Shown: positions 47,075 through 57,545 of the stretch, in pieces
Numbering within the stretch: the first letter of the stretch is position 1
Layout: every line of letters begins with the position of its first letter
Source: Solanum dulcamara
Lineage: Eukaryota > Streptophyta > Magnoliopsida > Solanales > Solanaceae
Assembly (NCBI RefSeq): GCF_947179165.1
Contig: NC_077248.1
Location: forward strand, 15,600,256-15,664,255
Direction: 5' to 3'
Length of the DNA: 64,000 bases
Translations under genes and position numbers: made by a program
The notes under the pieces: model-generated
What the model saw: the letters and a program-made list of their open reading frames with translations, nothing else
The model's database searches: none
Told to the model about the DNA's origin: nothing

Positions 47075-48530
47075 ATCTATTATGGAAGAAGTAAAGCAAC
47101 GCCAATACGAGGACCCTGTTCTGGCACAATACAGAGATGCAGCCCTTCAAAAGACAAAGGGCCCATTCGAGATCACGCCTGATTTAGTGCTAAGATATGG
47201 GGACAGAATAAGTGTACCTGAGATTGTAGGGCTACGACAATAGGTGATGGAAAAGGCACACTATGCCTGTTATTCTGTTCATCCAGGGTCAACCAAGATG
47301 TATCATGACCTCAGATGTTTATATTATTGAGATGACATGAAGAAGGACATAGCAGAGTTCGTAGCCCAGTGCTCGAATTGCCAACAGGTCAAGATTAAGC
47401 ATTAGAAGCCTGATGGACTATTACAAGAGATAGAAGTCCCGACTTGAAAATGGGAAGCAATTAATATGGACTACATTACAGGCTTACCTCGCACTCTACA
47501 GAAGTATGATTCCATATGGGTTATTATAGATAGGCTGAAAAAATTAGCTCATTTCCTTTCAGTTAGGACTACATATTCAGCTGAGGACTATACGAGGTTA
47601 TATATAAAGGAAATAGTAAGATGTCACAGGGTTCCCATATCTATTATCTCAGACAGAAGAGCTCAGTTTACTACTAACTTTCGGAGATCATTCCAAGAAA
47701 GATTAGGGACACAAGTAAATCTTAGCACATCATTTCACCCCTAGACTGATGGGCAGGCTGAACGTACTATTCAGACGCTAGAGAATATGTTGCGGGCCTG
47801 TATCATTGACTTCAAAGGCAATTGGATGATCATTTGCCACTTATCAAGTTTGCCTATAATAATAGCTATTATGCTAGCATCCAGATGATACTGTATGAGG
47901 CTTTGTATGGCAGGAAGTGTAGATCACTTATTGGTTGGTTTGATATTGTTGAAACACTACTAATAGGCCCAGATATGGTTCAGCAAGCTGTGGGTAAAGT
48001 GAAGCTTATTCAGGAGAGGTTATTAGCAGCCCAGAGTCGACAAATATTATATGCAGACAATCGACATCGACTTTTAGAGTTTCAGGTTGATGATTGAGTG
48101 TTCTTGAAGGTGTCACCCATGAAGGGGGTAGTGAGATTTGACATGAAAGAGAAGCTTAGCCCGAGATACATTGGTCCTTATCAGATCATTCGTAGAATAG
48201 GAAAAGTTGCCTATAAGTTTGACCTACCATAAGATTTGGAAGCAGTATACCCAATCTTTCATATGTCTATACTTCGCAAATGTATTAGTAATCCTTCTAA
48301 AGTATTCCCCATGGATGATGTCTAAGTGACAGAGGAACTATATTATGAGGAACACCCTATATCCATACTTGATCGCCAAGTCAGAAGGTTGTGCACTAAG
48401 GACGTGGCCTCCGTCAAAGTATTATGGCGAAATAAGAATAGAGAAGAGATGACCTGAGAAGCCGAGGAAGAAATGAAGAATAAATATCCGTACTTGTTCC
48501 TTATGTCTATAGGTAATCTAAAATTCTAAA
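47075..48530 (+). pseudogene. Gypsy integrase with chromodomain-like tail, degenerate
   Basis: Readable blocks in order: EEVKQRQYEDPVLAQYRD (about 47087), HPGSTKMYHDLR (about 47281), CSNCQQVK (about 47372, zinc-binding HHCC end), [12 protein letters not shown] (about 47460, first catalytic Asp region), ISDRRAQFT (about 47647, second Asp region), [13 protein letters not shown] (about 47752, catalytic Glu), LSPRYIGPYQIIRRIGKVAY (about 48157), and YYEEHPISILDRQVRRL (about 48340) leading to the chromodomain-like end. Stops occur near 47240, 47329, 47402, 47445, 47742, 48095, 48230, 48324 and 48454. No frameshift is needed to follow most of it. The integrase would insert the element; the tail would target chromatin. 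It is inactive here. Confidence 0.9.
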
Positions 48531-48639
48531 TTAATTGTATTGATTAATAAGATACTAACATATGGAAACTATTATAGAGATTTCCCGAGATCCTTGTAAG
48601 ACCTTATGAGACTAGTTAACATTCGAGGACGAATGTTCT

Positions 48640-48653
48640 AAAGGGGGGAATGA
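48640..48653 (+). other. Polypurine tract of the gypsy element
   Basis: 'aaaggggggaatga' directly before the 3' LTR, preceded by 'cattcgaggacgaatgttct', which is common just upstream of the 3' LTR in this element group. Confidence 0.85.
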
Positions 48654-48947
48654 TGTTATACCTCGCACTTTTGTACATCAGAACATTTTTTTTCCTGAAA
48701 AGTTGTCATGTTATTCATGTTATCCCTAAAGTTCTGTGTGAGTAGTGATGGTTGGAAAGAGGTTTAGAGGGATTTAAAAGGAGTTGGAGGCCAAATAATG
48801 AGTCGTGGTAATCGATCTACTTGCGTAAGCTACTGACTTGGATATCTTACATAATTAAGCTACTTGAGTACACATAGAGCTTAAGTAGCAAGGATTATGT
48901 AGGTTCTTAAAGGGAGATGAGATTACGAACCCACGAAAAAAGAGTAA

Positions 48948-49070
48948 GTAGGTGATGCATCTACTTGAAGTAAGTAGGTGATACACCTACTTGGAATAAG
49001 GAGGTGATGCACCTACTTGGAGTGAGGAGGTGATGCACCTACTTGGAGTGAGCGGGTGATGCACCTACTA
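48948..49070 (+). repeat. 26-bp hairpin array, 3' LTR copy
   Basis: Five copies matching 41239-41361. Here four of the five units keep 'gtgatgcacctac', whereas two units of the 5' LTR copy have 'gtgatgcaactac'. Confidence 0.9.
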
Positions 49071-50283
49071 AGGTGGACCCCATCCTGCTACGTGGCAGTA
49101 CGTGGGTGGGTGCATGGACTGAGGTGGTCGCCTAGGGGATGGAAACGTGTCACCCTTAGGGGATGATATGTGTCACTCTCAAGGGAGGGATATATATATG
49201 TCTAACTATGACTAAGCCCTCCTTTCTCATCTTCTACACTTAGAGAAGCTTAGAGAAAAATAGAGAGAGAGAAGAAGAGAGAGCCTCGGCAAGGGCTACA
49301 GCAAGGTAAGTCCTCCAATTTTGATTCATAAATTAATTATCTACGGTATTCTTTGATCAAATAAAGGTGTTTAACAACGTAAATTAATTATTGGGGCAAC
49401 AAGAAAGTTCAACGAGAAGTCCATTAATTTTCAGTCGAGTTGCGGAGTCAATTTGCTAAGGTAGGATTTCTTTCTTTCAAATTGGAGTTAATGATATTGT
49501 AATAGAAAGATTAATTATGTTAAGTGATGTTGGAGGGAAGAAAATTACATAGTTATTGTTGACGTTGTAAATGGACAGAATTGAGGCCGTTCTAAGTTGG
49601 ATTAAAGTTTGGTTAGTGTTGTCGTTGCTATGGTATTTTGTTTGAAGGTAATTTGTATATGTTGAAGAGATATAAAGGTGGTTATAAATGCGTATACGTG
49701 CTTCTATTCGCAGCCACGTTATGCTCCTTTCCGTGTGGTTGTGATTTTACAAAATAAAGATCAAAAACCGTATTTTGATGTCTTAGTTTTGGGTGGGCTG
49801 TTTGGAACTTGTTTTGAATAATGTTGACGTAGTTTTATTGTATATGGATGGTGGTTGTTGTTGTTGGTATGGCTGTGCTAATCAGAGGGTAATTGGAAAT
49901 TCGGATAGGGTGACTTATAGGGAAATGCTGCCCGATTTTCGTTAACTTCTTAAATAATCAATATACTAATCGAGAAGTGTGAACGAGGAAATAATTCCTA
50001 TGGGTAGTTAGTTGTAGATTTATAAGTTAGAAAGTTGTAGTTTATTAATAATAGTATTACTTTCGTGTTAACTAGGTTCAACAGGTAACGAAACAAGCTT
50101 GGTTACAGTTGATCCATAAAATGTATGTAAAGCCTATCCTTTCTTTTCTTTTGGCATGTCTTAGATATAAGTGATATGTGATATGAGCTTTGGGGATAAT
50201 TCCATTCATAAGCTCCGAGTATGACTCATGACTCTTATTCACTTCTGAGTGTTAAAACTCTTAAAGTAGTTGAGATATTGCCC

Positions 50284-50880
50284 TCGAGCCTTCTATATGT
50301 TGAATAGTAATTGGAGGTATAAGCTCCTATTCCTAAGAACTCTATGATGACAAATGTCTTTGATTCCATAAGTTGTTTAGCATTGTCTTGATACATGTCT
50401 ATGATTCCTTAGGCTCCATTTGATATGATTCCTAATGAAATTTAGAGGGTACTTGAGACGATTACTACCCTGATCTTCAAGTGATGGTTCACTTGACTAT
50501 TTTATTGAGTCTCAGATGATGGTTTAATTTTCATATGGTTACTCATTACTCTACTCGTGCATACTGTCAATACATCTTTCATCGAGCCTTCTATATGTTG
50601 AATAGTAATTGGAGGTATAAGCTCCTATTCCTAAGAACTCTATGATGACAAATGTCTTTGATTCCATAAGCTGTTTAGCATTGTCTTGATACATGTCTAT
50701 GATTCCTGAGGCTCCATTTGATATGATTCCTAATGAAATTTAGAAGGTACTTGAGACGATTACTACCCTGATCTTCAAGTGATGGTTTACTTGACTATTC
50801 TTTGAGTCTCAGATGATGGTTTAATTTGTATATGGTTACTCATTACTCTACTCATGCATATTGTCAATACATTTTTCACC
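50284..50880 (+). repeat. 298-bp tandem duplication only in the 3' LTR
   Basis: The segment beginning 'tcgagccttctatatgttga' occurs at 50284 and again at 50582. The 5' LTR has one copy (42557-42855). The junction lies at 'tcgag', present at both ends of the unit in the single-copy LTR. The two copies already differ at several positions. Confidence 0.9.
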
Positions 50881-52814
50881 GAGTCTCAGGACGGATATGT
50901 TATTGTGCACAACTTTACTATATCTTCATCGAGTCCCATAATGGGCCGGGTACGGTATGATATATGTTTATGATGATATGATGATGCACTAGCATGGTTA
51001 TGGTACCGAGTCCCATAATGGGTCGGATACGGTAAAAGTGTACACTACATCTTCACTGAGTCCCATAATAGGTCAGGTACGGTATATATATGCATATGAT
51101 GATATAATGATATATTTGTAACACCGAGCCCCACAATGGGTCTGGTACGATATGTGATGATGATGATATACATGACTTCATTTCACAAGATGCAGGTATA
51201 GTGATTTGTTAATTGTCATACTTGTCTCCTGCATCCCTATTTCAGCTGTAATCTCCTTATGGTATTATATGATTTATATACTTAGTACGTATTCCGTGCT
51301 GACCTCCTCTTTTTGGGGGGCTGCATTTTAATGTCCGCAGGTATAGACATGCATTTTGGGGATCCGCCAGCTTAGAATTTCCACTTAGTGATTTTGGGAA
51401 GAGCTCCATTGTGTCGGAGCCTAGCTTTTTGGTACTGATCTTCTAATGTATATATCCATTTATTTAGGTGTACGGCGGGGACCCTATCCTGCCATATGAT
51501 ATCGTTGACATTCTTAGAGGTCTGTAGACATATGTGTGAGTTGTGTGTATATGTGTTCAGTTGTGTCCATATGACTTATGTTTTGGGACGTTCTCCTTCG
51601 TAGTGGCAGCCTTGTTGGCTCGCATATATGTATATAATGGGACAACCCCACATGCTATGACAGCCTCGTTGGCTTATGTAGTATGTTACCTATTGATAAG
51701 TTGTGACCCCTCAGGAGGCGGGTTGTGCTAGTATGTGAACATGTGACCGTTTGAGATAACTTTCTATCTCCTTAAGTTATAAATTAATCGTGGTTTACTT
51801 ATAGTTAACAGGGGTACACGTGAGTGTCCAACTTGGACATTAGTCATGGCCTACGGGGTTGGATCGTGACAAAATATTTTCGAACTATTGAAAATGGTAC
51901 AAAAATGCCCCTCATGCCCTTTTCCGTTAAAGAAAAGGTCATTTTGACCTAAAAGTGGATGTGAAGGGCATTTTAGGCCCAATAGATGATGAGGGGCATT
52001 TTTGGCCATTTTCCGTATATAAAATACAATCTTTCAAGTGACTAAAAAAATATATAATTAAAACTATGTAATTTAGTAGTAGAGAAATTAGAACACAAAT
52101 AACGATAAGAATTAGTCAAATAAATTAATAAATAAAAATTATATTTGTATAGTCTTATTTTTTAGTTATAAATATAAAGAATTATTATAAAAAATAAGGA
52201 GTAATGAAGATTGTAGATGTTATTATACATGGTATTAAAAATAATGTGAGTATACATGAATATGTAAAGTGATGTATAAAAAGGATATTAATGGATATTT
52301 TTATCATTTTCTCTATTTTATCCCGGGATAAGTTATTCCAGAATTACTATATCACTCAAGAGGAGAGATAACTTATCCCGGTATTAATAACTAATTTCGG
52401 GATAAGTTATTCCGGACTCGCCAACCAAACGATAAATTAAGTGACACTATAATTTAATTTCGGGACTATTTGATGTTATCGTTCACACCAAACGACCCTT
52501 AAGGAACAAATTTAGAGCACATATATATAAGATGATAATAAAGAGATATTAAGCAAAACAAGTCATATATTTGTACTTCAACTCTTTTGAATTTTCTTCA
52601 GCTCCCGAAAGTACAAACGAACAGCAAGAACTAACTTTTACATTAGAAAGACTAACAAGAGCGATTTGAATATCAAAGTAAAAACACTCTTTCATCATAT
52701 CTCGATATTTGTTACAGAACATAGTGATAACTGCACCACTTTGATGGGGGATTAAAAATTCAAACATGCGAAGAAGCTTATCAAAACATAGTTTTACAAT
52801 TGAAAATGCAACTA

Positions 52815-53032
52815 CTTACATTATTACAATGTACTCTACGAGGTTTCATATGTTGAAATGTCTTAATAATAGCATCATTAAAAATACTATCAAATACATC
52901 TTTTTCTAAATAAGGCATCAAGCAATCACTAAAAATATCATCACTCATTTGGCTTCCCAAGTCATTCTTTATTGTCGAAAAAGCTCTTTCAACGGATGCA
53001 GTGACAACTGATAAAATTAGAACAAGTTTCAC
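52815..53032 (-). pseudogene. hAT transposase C-terminal fragment
   Basis: Reads LSVVTASVERAFSTIKNDLG (from about 53012) and on through LMPYLEKDVFDSI to FQHMKPRRV. This is the conserved dimerisation region at the C-terminus of hAT transposases (T-A-S-V-E-R-x-F-S block, then 'EKDVFD'). No upstream catalytic region is visible on either side within reach. It is a remnant, in no case a full transposase. Confidence 0.85.
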
Positions 53033-53039
53033 TTAGTGA

Positions 53040-54526
53040 TATACTGGAGAATAATTTGAATTTTAGCGTGTATCTTATAAATTTAACGTTTTACAATTTT
53101 CATTGCATTAGATTAACACATTCATCAAATAATGCAATAATAACTTACTTATGTAATAAGTTTTTAATACTTTCCAAAAGCTATAAAAATAAATTTTGAA
53201 TGAAATATAACAGAGGATAATTTTAAAACAAAATAAAAAATATATGAGTAAATCTAGATGTCTTTCTAAAATATTTTGATTTGTTAAATTCAATATGTTA
53301 GCACTTTGCTCGAGTGAATAGCTCATTATTTCTTGCTAAGGCTTTGCCAAAATTAAGAACTAATACAAAACGATATACTAATAACAAGAATATTAGTGAC
53401 CTGAAAATTATATAATGGAGTGTAATTTTAAATTATTTTCTATAGAAGAAGGTTATTTGAACATTATCTTATGTATAAAAAGTATCTGTATTTGTCATAT
53501 TTCTTTATTCAAAATGAAATCATACAAAATTGAATAAAATGATTATTTAAACACTCATCTACTAAAAGCGAAACACATTTTTTTAATTAGCATTCAAAAA
53601 CCCTTAAAAAAATTGAATTAAGTAATTGAACGTGTCATGACCCAACTCATTTTTAGTCTATTCAATCCAATCATTTTCCATCCAAGTAATTTGGGATGCG
53701 AGACTCTCTTATATATTTCTGTCTCCCTTCCTATCGTATCGTCATAGTAGATCGCTGAGCCTGATTCTTCTTAAAAAGATGAGGGACATAAGTTTTACAA
53801 ATCGTGTATGTTAAGCATGACAATTGGTTCCTTGTTTCAAGACTAGATTGAATGCATTCTGCCAATAACGTTAGAAAGCAACAAACATGCATTAACATAT
53901 CGATTTTATATCACCCTTCAATTGGGTCAATTTTTAGGTCAACCTATTTATTAACTCAATTTATTTTAATTTGTTCAAATTTAACCAATCTGCGCATTTG
54001 ACACACCACGTTAAACCAAAATTCATTTAACCAAAGTGAATACAAAAGACCCGATCACAACAGACCTATGGTGAAATCGTAAATCGAGAAGCTCCTACGG
54101 ATTAAAAGATCAAGTCACAGACTACTTTGTGTGGAGCTGATGGAATAGAGAATAGCACAATAGTTGTAAGCTTTGGGTCATGGGTCACCCATGTGAACCG
54201 AGCCCCCCGATCCGATCTTATCGACGTATTACGTTTTTCTTTTGAAAAAAGGGATTTGATTAAGATAATTCACATTTTAAAAAGAAGATGAAATATTTAC
54301 TAAGTAACTTCTCAACCTCTTCCTTTTAAAATAAATCTTCCTCTCAGTTAAAAGAGAAGGAAAAAGATGATCAACACAAAAAAGAAAAAGAGAGACAAAG
54401 AAGAACAAGAAAAGGAACTATCTCTTTTAGATTTATATTGACACAAAAACAAAGACATCTAGCTTGTGATATATACTCCATTCTTTGAGAGACGAAGTCG
54501 ATTTGGAGCAACTTCGAGTTGGTAGC
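53040..54526. other. No gene recognised
   Basis: AT-rich; 53625-54230 is less AT-rich, with 'tcatgacccaactca' and 'cgagccccccgatccgat', probably decayed retroelement sequence. No coding domain or RNA gene seen. Confidence 0.4.
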
Positions 54527-54683
54527 TGTAACACCCCAATTTTTTTTCCGCCAAGACTCGAACCATTCTTCATATGCGTATAGTCTCGAACCATTTTTCA
54601 TATGGTATACATGAGTTAGGATCAATTCTTAAGTATTTTAAGAGTATTATATGTGGTTTAGGGTCATAAGGGATCTCTAACAC

Positions 54684-57545
54684 TGTAACACCCCCTAAAA
54701 ACATTGTATATGATGTTCCAATTCTCGATGAAAATGATATCTCTTTTGTATTTTGGGTATAACTTTTAATAGGATGATCCACATTAGGTGATTTAAATTT
54801 TTAAATAACCCGAACATCATTACCTACAACTTTTATGGACCATATTTTAAGTTTTGGAGGTTAAGTAGGTCAAATAAATTAATTGTTGCAAGATGTGGTG
54901 TTGTGACGAAATGGAGTATTTATAGAAAAAACATCATATCTCACTGCAGGCTGATTCAAATCGGTTGATTCTTGAATGAGATGAAAGTAGACTTCTATAG
55001 AAACAATTCATATGAAGACACTAAATCCTAATGAGGAATTTATCTTTTTCAAACGCAGCTCCAAAAAATATATTACGTTAAAAGAAGGTTCATCTCACTA
55101 ACCATGGAAAGATCTAGATCCATTTGACATCACCCATGACATCAATAGTCCTCCATTTGACATCACCTATGACATCACAATCTTCCATTATTTTTTTAAA
55201 TTTTTCTTTATAATTATTTTAATTATTATTAGGTCTCCCCTTCACACCTATAAATATCCACCTTATTTCATCATTTTGTTCATCAAGTTTTCTCAAGCAA
55301 CTCTTCTCTCTATACACTCCTTTGCTCATTCTCAAAATATAGTTTTAGTTCTTAGTAGTGTAGAAATACTATTACGGTGATTCATATACTCCGGGTAATA
55401 CACAAAATGCTCCGGCGAGGAGAAAAGGCTAGGATTCAAAAGTATTCATTAAGTCTTTCGATTCTAAGTAACGCTTCGAATTTCAGGTATATAAGGCTTC
55501 AATGAGAGTATTCCTTCCACTCTCATGCCTAAAGTATTTTTATTATATGATAAATTATATTTATTTTCTTTAAGTTTTACTCTAAGATATGTGGGTATTG
55601 ATTCATGGATCCTTTCATCTATGAAGCCCAAATGAATTATCAAAGTCTTCTATTTAATTCAAGTATGAAACTTTATGGGTTTATATATCATGATTCCAAA
55701 TGCATAGATTATTAAGTATTTGAAGTTTAATTACCTATCCTATATTAGCGTATGTAAGGCTTCAATGAGAGTATTCTTTCCACTCTCATGCCTATAGTAT
55801 TTTTATTATATGATAAATTATGTTTATTTTCTTTAAGCTTTACTCTAAGGTATGTGAGTATTGATTCATGGATCCTTTTATCATGAAACCCAAATGAATT
55901 ATCAAAGTCTTCTATTTAATTCAAGTATAAAACTTTATGGGTTTATATATCATGATTTCAAATGCATAGATTATTAAGTATTTGAAGTTTAATTACCTAA
56001 TTTATATTAACATATGTAAGGCTTCAATGAGAGTATTTCTTCCACTCTTATGCCTAAATTATTTTGATTATATGATAAATTATGTTAATTTTCTTTAAGC
56101 TTTACTCTAAATTATGTGGGTGTTTCTCCATGGGTTCTTCCACTCATGTAGTTCAAAACTCTTTCAACGAAATCTCGTGATTTCAAATAAGATTTTCTTA
56201 TGGGCAATTCTTATTTCTATTTAATAGCATGAATTATGGTTAAACTATTGATTATTGGTCTATTTTGATGCAAAGTGATTTCATATGTGTGAATTGATAG
56301 TTTGCAAGTATTTTCTCTATTTATCTCTTTAAAGGTTCTTGAAATTCATGGTGAGTTGTTTAAAGCATGATTTTTAATTAATGTGTTTTAAAGTATTTAT
56401 GCATAATTTCATTTACATACATGATTGAAACTTGAAGTGATTTAAACCCACCTAGTTTTACTATGTTTTCAATGAAGTTTGACTTGAAAGTTTTGACTCC
56501 AAATGAATATCTATGAAAGCAATGTCTATGATCAAAAGGGAGTCTTATGAAATGAAAGAATGATGAAATGATATGAATGATGGATTCTTTATGCAATAAG
56601 GATAATTCTTGCATATTTGAATTACCAAAGGTTTTAATGAGTTATTCTACCGAATATGATATTTTGAATTCTCAAGCTATATGCTATGACTATTTTGAAG
56701 TATTAAACTATTCTGTGAGATTGACTTAGCACCGAATGGGTCATTAAATTGGGATTAGGTAAGGGAATCCTAGTAGCAACCCTTTGTCTCATTAATTATG
56801 TGTTAACATAGGAGCCCTTGTAGGCTTAGACTAATAGATCCAGAAATAGCCCTTAAAGTTAAAGTTAAAGAAATGAATGAAGTTGACGGAGTTCTATCCG
56901 GCAAGTAATCTCCTCGGCCAACGTAGGGGGTTATCTTAGATTTCATGTAATAGTTCGCATGGTCTTAAATGTCGGTTATGTTCATTTTCCCACAAAATGA
57001 ATGTTTTAAAGGATGTCTATATGATTGATTATGCATGCATTGCATTATGTTTCATATTACATAAATATTTTAATATTTCCTCAATGTTCATGCATGCTTA
57101 CATATTTAGTACATTCAAAGTACTAACGCATACTTTTTTGCCTACATGATATCACCATGTACGGACCAGTGCTCCTCCTCGTTCTCCTCCACTTGGCTAG
57201 TTGAGATTTCATTTGAAGACCACTTTTGGTGAGTTTCCATGTTCTGGGAACAATACTTCTTTATCTTTCTAGCTTATGAATGTTGAGATCTTTAGACACT
57301 TACTATGACATTTCTTTCTATTATGATTGAGGGTGAACTAGGGACTTCTCTTAGCCCCGTTAAATCTAAAAATTAAAGGTATTGTTAGACATATGTAAGT
57401 TGAAGATTTACTATTATGATTTTTGCTTGTTTATTTATTGTCATTACCTATGAAAGGCTAAAAGAATGCTAAGAGACTTATTTAAGGTACTTTCGGGTTC
57501 CTCATTCGCCATGTCACGTCTAGGCCCTAGGCTTGGGTCGTGACA
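54684..57545 (+). mobile_element. Solo LTR (2862 bp) with TSD AACAC
   Basis: TGTAACACC...GGGTCGTGACA, flanked by AACAC (54679-54683 and 57546-57550). No interior. It is inserted into the related, older LTR. Same family as 1-451. Confidence 0.93.
55487..56270 (+). repeat. 263-bp triplicated segment inside the solo LTR
   Basis: The segment beginning 'gtatataaggcttcaatgag' (55487) recurs at 55750 and 56012 (periods 263 and 262). Each holds 'ttccactctcatgcctaaag' (third copy diverged) and an AT-rich remainder; copy 3 is the most diverged. Confidence 0.9.

Larger units (their letters stand above)
40945..51871 (+). mobile_element. Ty3/gypsy element, Tekay/Del-like, TSD AAATA
   Basis: 10.9 kb: 5' LTR 40945-43843, PBS around 43848, interior 43844-48653, polypurine tract at 48640, 3' LTR 48654-51871, flanked by AAATA (40940-40944 and 51872-51876). 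Only the integrase part of pol is present, with a chromodomain-like C-terminus typical of chromoviruses, and it is full of stops. Long LTRs of about 3 kb fit Tekay/Del elements. The LTRs differ clearly (roughly 20 differences in the first 250 bp), so the insertion is old. The element cannot encode its own replication. Confidence 0.92.
48654..51871 (+). repeat. 3' LTR of the gypsy element (3.2 kb)
   Basis: TGTTATAC...TCGTGACA. It is 319 bp longer than the 5' LTR, mainly because of a 298-bp tandem duplication. It keeps the 26-bp hairpin array (48948-49070) and the CCCATAATGGG array. Confidence 0.93.
40926..52016. mobile_element. Small MITE (about 160 bp) interrupted by the gypsy element
   Basis: Left fragment 'cggaaaagggcctaaaata' (40926-40944); right fragment 51877-52016, which holds 'tacaaaaatgcccctca', 'gaggggcatttttggcc' and ends 'ggccattttccg'. 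The two ends are inverted repeats of each other (CGGAAAAGGGCC / CGGAAAATGGCC). Removing the gypsy element and one TSD copy joins them into a continuous 159-bp element. Confidence 0.65.
40513..52498. mobile_element. Tourist-like MITE split by later insertions
   Basis: Left end 'gggttcgtttggtt' (40513) and right end 'caccaaacgaccc' (to 52498) form an imperfect TIR like that of the MITE at 21449, with TTA on both outer sides (40510-40512 and 52499-52501). Its own sequence is 40513-40925 and 52017-52498, including 'cgggataagttattcc' repeats. Everything between is a smaller MITE plus the gypsy element. Confidence 0.6.

Noticed and set aside
43179..51731. Short plus-strand frames in both gypsy LTRs
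   Set aside because: They occur in both LTR copies with differing ends and lack domains; chance frames in the LTR.
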